Of a DNA stretch of 35,514 nt, positions 32,552-35,514 are shown piece by piece (positions within the stretch are counted from its first letter, which is position 1; each line of letters begins with the position of its first letter). A program made the translations under genes and the position numbers. Source of the stretch: an uncultured Massilia sp. (GTDB lineage Bacteria; Pseudomonadota; Gammaproteobacteria; Burkholderiales; Burkholderiaceae); the NCBI GenBank assembly GCA_946886065.1, contig CAMPHU010000021.1, positions 1-35,514 on the forward strand, in the 5' to 3' direction. The notes beneath the pieces are model-generated. The model worked only from the letters and a program-made list of their open reading frames with translations, did not search any database and had not been told where the DNA came from.

Positions 32552-33778
32552 ATGAACATCGATCGGACAGCCGCCGCTCCCACGGCGGCGCCCATTTCCT
32601 CTTCGCCACCGTCGACGGAAAACTGGAAAATACCTGCCGGCGCGTCGATGGTGACGGCGGTTTTCGTTTTATCGAACGCCGCCTCGCCGCTATACCCCCA
32701 CTGGCAACGACAATTCGCGTTCTCATCGGTCACGCTTACGGTGATTTTCGCGGCCTATATCGCCGGCTTGCTTGGCGCCCTGCTGATTGCCGGCCAGCTG
32801 TCGGATCGGCTCGGACGCAAGGCGGTATTGCTTCCGGGCCTCCTGATGGCCATGGCCGCATGTGGCCTGTTCATGACAGCGTCGTCGGTCGTGTCGCTGG
32901 TGGCGGCGCGCTTTCTGAGCGGCGTCGCGGTCGGCGTCATCGTGTCAGCCGGCATGGCCGCCGTGGTGGATCTGGGCGGGCCGAAGCGCAAGCGCCAGGC
33001 CTCACAGACCGCCTCCATCGCAATGGTGCTGGGAGCCGGACTCGGGCCTTTGCTGGCCGGTACGCTGGCGCAGTGGATGGCTCACCCCATCTGGGCAATT
33101 TTCGGCATCGAGCTTGCGCTGCTGGCCATCGCCATTGCCGTCGTGCTCGCCATTCGTCTGCCTGATGCGCGCGGCGTCGTTACCGTCGAGCGCCTGCGCC
33201 TGCCATCGGTGCGAGCGCAAAACCGGCGCGATCTGGCCTTGGGTATTGCAGTATTCGCACCTGGGCTGTCGGCCACGTCCTTCGTTCTTTCGCTCGGTCC
33301 GGCTTTATTGTCAAACTTGCTGCATGTCAGCAGTCCGCTGGTGGTGAGCGGTACGGCATGCTTCATGTTCATGAGTGCAGCCGGCGTGCAGCTTGCGGTC
33401 AAGAAGCAGCCGATCCGGACCGTACTGCTGCTCGGGACTGCGGCAACGCTATTGTCGATGGCAGCCCTGATAGGTGCCATCCACGCGTCGGCGCCAGCCT
33501 TGCTGCTGGGCGCCGCAGGGCTGGCAGGCATGGGACAGGGACTCGGCCAATCGGGCGGGCTGACGGCGATCAGCATGAAAGTACCGGACCGGCAGCGCGC
33601 CGAGGCCAATTCCCTTCTGAATATCGGCGCCTATATTCCGGCAGGCCTGCTGACAGTCGCTACCGGATTCCTGGTCGACCATGTCGGGATGACGGCTGGC
33701 GCGACGACTTTTGCCGTGGCGCTGGTATTCGCAGCGGCGACAGCAGCATATTTTATTTTAAAGGGACAACATGAGTAA
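32552..33778 (+). CDS. MFS exporter
   Basis: A 408-residue major facilitator transporter with 12 predicted helices. The loop 2-3 signature is GQLSDRLGRKAVLLPG (about 84-99); RFLSGVAVGVIVSAGMAAVVDL forms helix 4 with its conserved arginine. The later half contains GMGQGLGQSGGLTAISMKVPDRQRA. It probably exports a small toxic compound; substrate unknown. AGGAG precedes the start. It overlaps the next gene by 8 bases (ATGAGTAA), so the two are translationally coupled. The N-terminal 30 residues are low-complexity. Confidence 0.92.
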   Translation: MNIDRTAAAPTAAPISSSPPSTENWKIPAGASMVTAVFVLSNAASPLYPHWQRQFAFSSVTLTVIFAAYIAGLLGALLIAGQLSDRLGRKAVLLPGLLMAMAACGLFMTASSVVSLVAARFLSGVAVGVIVSAGMAAVVDLGGPKRKRQASQTASIAMVLGAGLGPLLAGTLAQWMAHPIWAIFGIELALLAIAIAVVLAIRLPDARGVVTVERLRLPSVRAQNRRDLALGIAVFAPGLSATSFVLSLGPALLSNLLHVSSPLVVSGTACFMFMSAAGVQLAVKKQPIRTVLLLGTAATLLSMAALIGAIHASAPALLLGAAGLAGMGQGLGQSGGLTAISMKVPDRQRAEANSLLNIGAYIPAGLLTVATGFLVDHVGMTAGATTFAVALVFAAATAAYFILKGQHE

Positions 33779-34196
33779 GCAGAATGCAGTGCACATTGTC
33801 GAGGCCTTTTGGGCCGCAGTGTGGCAGGACAAGGACTTTGATGCGATTGACCGCTTTTGCGTAGAAGACGTCGTCATCACGTCCGGCGGCGTGGATATCG
33901 TTTCCAGGGCCAATTTTAAAAAATGGGCAATGGAATTCAACCGGCTTATCACCGACTTGACATTCGATGTGTTAGAAACATTTCAAAATGAAGACGGGAC
34001 CCGGGTGGCGTCGCGGTGGCGCGTGAGCGGCCGAAACAACGGTATGTTCGGCTTGCCGGCGGATCAGCGTGAAGTCAGCTTTACCGGCACGGCCGTCTGG
34101 GAAATTCGTGAGGACGGCAAGCTGATGCATAATTGGGTCGAGCGTGCGAGCCTGGAAGCTTACAAGCAGCTGCAGGAAAACCGGCCTGCGGATTGA
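33771..34196 (+). CDS. SnoaL-like/NTF2-fold protein ending in a tRNA-derived stop
   Basis: A 141-residue NTF2-like protein: NAVHIVEAFWAAVWQDKDFD at the start, then AIDRFCVEDVVITSGG, a core with FKKWAMEFNRLITDLTFDVLE and strands TRVASRWRVSGRN and VSFTGTAVWEIREDGKLMHN. Members bind or isomerise small molecules. Coupled to the MFS gene by an 8-base overlap. Its TGA stop (34194-34196) is the TGA of the anticodon loop in the tRNA-derived repeat, and the last residue (Asp) is encoded by GAT of the anticodon stem. Base use is AT-richer than in the chromosome. Confidence 0.88.
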   Translation: MSKQNAVHIVEAFWAAVWQDKDFDAIDRFCVEDVVITSGGVDIVSRANFKKWAMEFNRLITDLTFDVLETFQNEDGTRVASRWRVSGRNNGMFGLPADQREVSFTGTAVWEIREDGKLMHNWVERASLEAYKQLQENRPAD

Positions 34197-34288
34197 AAAT
34201 CCTTGTGTCGGTGGTTCGATTCCGCCCCGGGCCACCAAGAACAAGCAACAGCTGACGCCAACCCTCACCGGTTGGCGTTTTTGTTTTC
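34190..34288 (+). repeat. 99-bp direct repeat, copy B
   Basis: Identical to 31460-31558, including the tRNA-Phe 3' half from the anticodon stem to CCA, trailer and terminator. There is no tRNA 5' half before it, so it is not a tRNA gene. It ends the SnoaL-like reading frame and provides its terminator. Confidence 0.95.
34255..34282 (+). terminator. Rho-independent terminator within repeat B
   Basis: Same ACGCCAACC/GGTTGGCGT hairpin and T-run as after the tRNA. It probably ends the MFS-SnoaL transcript. Confidence 0.88.
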
Positions 34289-34413
34289 CAACGTAGTTCA
34301 GCCGGAGCGATGCAATCATGGTCTCGCTCGCGGTCCGGATCGTTCGAGACGCCTTTTCTCCGGATTCGACCGTGTTAAAGTGAAGTAATCGCTGACAGTA
34401 AAAGGAGGGTGCG

Positions 34414-34779
34414 ATGGCTCTCTATTTGACACGCTTTAGCTACACTCCGGAAACCTGGGCGCGACTGATGAAGCACCCCGAAGACCGCCGCGAAGCCGCG
34501 TCGAAGTACATCGAGTCCGTGGGCGGCAAGCTGCATGGCTTCTGGTACGCCTTCGGCACCTACGACGGTTACAACCTCTGGGAAGCACCCGACAATGTCT
34601 CGATGGCTGCAGTCGCGATTGCGATCGGGGGCGGAGGTGCGTTATCGAAGTTCGAAACAACGCCGCTGCTTACAGTCGAGGAAGCGCTGGGCGCCCTCGC
34701 CCAGGCACAAAGAATCGCCTACCGGCCACCGGGTGCGCCGGGCCCGGCATCGATTGCCGACAGGTCAAGCGATTCTTGA
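34414..34779 (+). CDS. GYD-domain protein ending in a tRNA-derived stop
   Basis: A 121-residue protein of the GYD family: MALYLTRFSYTPETWARLM, AASKYIESVGGKLHGFWYAF, then GTYDGYNLWEAPDNVSMAAV, which contains the namesake GYD-like turn, and LLTVEEALGALAQAQ. These small alpha/beta-barrel proteins have no well-defined function. AAAGGAGG precedes the start. The C-terminal 20 residues (from about 100) are a Pro/Ser-rich tail, probably not part of the fold. Its TGA stop at 34777-34779 is again the anticodon-loop TGA of a tRNA-Phe fragment. Confidence 0.88.
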   Translation: MALYLTRFSYTPETWARLMKHPEDRREAASKYIESVGGKLHGFWYAFGTYDGYNLWEAPDNVSMAAVAIAIGGGGALSKFETTPLLTVEEALGALAQAQRIAYRPPGAPGPASIADRSSDS

Positions 34780-34869
34780 AAATCCTTGTGTCGGTGTTTC
34801 GATCCCGCCCCGGGCCACCAGGAACAATGTCGAACAAAACGCCAACCCATGCAGGTTGGCGTTTTTGTT
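34776..34869 (+). repeat. Diverged tRNA-Phe 3' half with trailer (copy C)
   Basis: Bases 34776-34820 match the tRNA-Phe from the anticodon loop to CCA in 43 of 45 positions; both changes are in the T arm. The trailer that follows differs from those of both tRNA-Phe genes except for the conserved terminator stem. The anticodon stem 5' arm is absent, so the homology begins at TTGAAAATCC. Confidence 0.9.
34839..34866 (+). terminator. Rho-independent terminator within copy C
   Basis: Stem ACGCCAACC/GGTTGGCGT with loop CATGCA and TTTTT (34862-34866). Ends the GYD gene. Confidence 0.88.
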
Positions 34870-35514
34870 TGCGATTCCGCAAATAGCAGCTGGCACGCGG
34901 CAGAAGGGCCGCGTTCCAATCTCTAGGTGTCCGGGTGCGCGGGAGCATTCGCGCAAGCGTAGAATCGGATTGTCGCAAGGAGTCGGGTTGCGCAAGGTGC
35001 TCCCTGTAAGAGGCAAGGCAAGACCATGGACTTACGCCGGATAAGGAGGGTCATCATGTTCAGCAAAGATCGTTTCATACAGGATTGCAGGATTGCCGTG
35101 GCCGAGGGTCAAGGAGCCATTCGTGAAATCATGGAAGAAGCAGTTTCCGATGGAAAAAAAGTAATGGCAGAGCTTGGCGAACCTCGGCATGCGGGTATTA
35201 CGACGCTTTATCGGGCGCATGACTTGACCATTCTCCAATTCACTTGGGCACCGTATATGGTCCTCATGCCGCACAACCACCAAATGTTTGCGGTCATCGG
35301 CATTTACTCGGGCAGAGAAGACAACATATTTTGGCGCAGGAAAGAAATGACCATCGAGGCAGCAAGCGCAAGCTCACTTGGCGCTGGTGACGTTATAGCG
35401 CTTGGAAGGAATACCATCCATTCCGTTCTGAATCCGATCAGCAAGATGACCTCGGCGATACATATCTATGGCGGGGATTTCTTCGCTCCGGATGAGCCCA
35501 GGAGCGAATGGGAG
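34870..35514 (+). mobile_element. Possible third cassette unit, cut by window edge
   Basis: DNA after repeat C continues with one forward gene of AT-richer composition than the chromosome. It is likely a further unit of the array, but its right boundary is outside the window. The prediction is another tRNA-Phe 3' fragment after the gene. Confidence 0.4.
35056..35514 (+). CDS. Cupin-like protein, partial at right edge
   Basis: An open frame of 153 codons runs from ATG 35056 to the end of the window without a stop. It is preceded by AAGGAGG (35043-35049). The protein starts MFSKDRFIQDCRIAVAEGQ, then a helix, then beta-strands with LTILQFTWAPYMVLMPHNHQ and VIGIYSGREDNIFWRR, and later GAGDVIALGRNTIHSVLNP. 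The HNH and later His residue placement is that of cupin-type double-stranded beta helices such as the cysteine-dioxygenase group, with metal-binding histidines. Lower GC than the chromosome suggests acquired DNA. Function unknown; a metal-dependent enzyme is likely. Confidence 0.78.
   Translation, partial: MFSKDRFIQDCRIAVAEGQGAIREIMEEAVSDGKKVMAELGEPRHAGITTLYRAHDLTILQFTWAPYMVLMPHNHQMFAVIGIYSGREDNIFWRRKEMTIEAASASSLGAGDVIALGRNTIHSVLNPISKMTSAIHIYGGDFFAPDEPRSEWE

Larger units (their letters stand above)
31559..34288 (+). mobile_element. tRNA-Phe cassette unit 1 (LysR, MFS exporter, SnoaL-like)
   Basis: A 2730-bp unit from the end of repeat A to the end of repeat B. It holds three genes and no integrase. 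Its base composition is visibly less GC-rich than the flanking chromosome, with more AAA, ATT and TTA codons. Because both repeats are identical, recombination between them would excise a 2730-bp circle and leave an intact tRNA-Phe. This suggests recent insertion. I infer that the recombinase is encoded elsewhere or has been lost. Confidence 0.75.
34289..34869 (+). mobile_element. tRNA-Phe cassette unit 2 (single GYD-domain gene)
   Basis: A 581-bp unit from the end of repeat B to the end of repeat C. It contains one gene in the same direction as the tRNA, with its own ribosome site, and no recombinase. Repeat C differs from A and B, so this unit probably came from another event or source. Minimal layout: upstream region, one reading frame, tRNA-derived end. 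Confidence 0.6.

Noticed and set aside
34190..34236. Third tRNA-Phe gene
   Set aside because: Only the 3' half is present; the preceding bases are the end of the SnoaL-like gene and cannot form the acceptor, D or complete anticodon arms.
34190..34869. Integron attC sites
   Set aside because: The repeats are clearly tRNA-Phe 3' halves with terminators, without the attC core sites, and no intI gene is seen.

Overview
The window is high-G+C, densely packed bacterial DNA. Gene content (trpE-trpG-trpD-trpC order, a UbiH-DsbC pair, a ZnuD-like receptor with a Fur-family gene, long C-terminally tailed chemoreceptor) suggests a betaproteobacterium of the Burkholderiales, most like Massilia or a related member of the Oxalobacteraceae. 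That placement is inferred from protein character only; no database search was possible.

Region 1 (1-3289) is a tryptophan operon: the last codons of trpE, then trpG, trpD, a LysE-type exporter gene that overlaps the trpD stop, and trpC. A large inverted repeat fills the trpG-trpD gap. Region 2 (3293-6331) looks like a metal-uptake locus: a MerC-domain membrane protein and a TonB-dependent receptor with a histidine-rich loop on the minus strand, divergent from a Fur/Zur-type repressor, with two tandem 22-bp operators between. Region 3 (6338-14950, all minus strand) holds an exported M20 peptidase, an M61 PDZ peptidase, a two-subunit molybdenum hydroxylase with a MocA-like cofactor nucleotidyltransferase, a DsbC-like disulfide isomerase and a UbiH-type FAD hydroxylase.

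Region 4 (15081-18030) starts with a tRNA-Phe gene followed by an EamA transporter, a berberine-bridge-type FAD oxidase and a DUF1059 protein, and closes with a degenerate copy of the 3' half of that same tRNA and its trailer. Region 5 (18395-31355) is ordinary chromosome: PfpI-like protein, SnoaL-like protein, solute-binding protein, CPBP protease, YjdM zinc-ribbon protein, TPR protein, a small membrane-anchored unknown, lipocalin, CAP-domain protein, host-attachment-family protein, UV-damage endonuclease, alpha/beta hydrolase, chemoreceptor and acyl-CoA thioesterase.

Region 6 (31432-35514) is the most unusual part. A second tRNA-Phe gene, identical to the first over all 76 nt, is followed by a series of small units. 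Each unit ends in a copy of the tRNA-Phe 3' half (from the anticodon arm to CCA) plus trailer and rho-independent terminator. The first unit (LysR, MFS exporter, SnoaL-like) is bounded by perfect 99-bp direct repeats exactly 2730 bp apart. The second carries one GYD-domain gene and a diverged repeat. A third begins with a cupin-like gene cut by the window edge. In the two completed units the stop codon of the last gene is the TGA in the tRNA anticodon loop, so the repeat supplies both the stop codon and the terminator. No integrase is visible. I interpret this as a tRNA-Phe-anchored tandem array of small cargo units, probably moved by a recombinase encoded elsewhere; the older unit at the first tRNA-Phe suggests repeated use of this site type.
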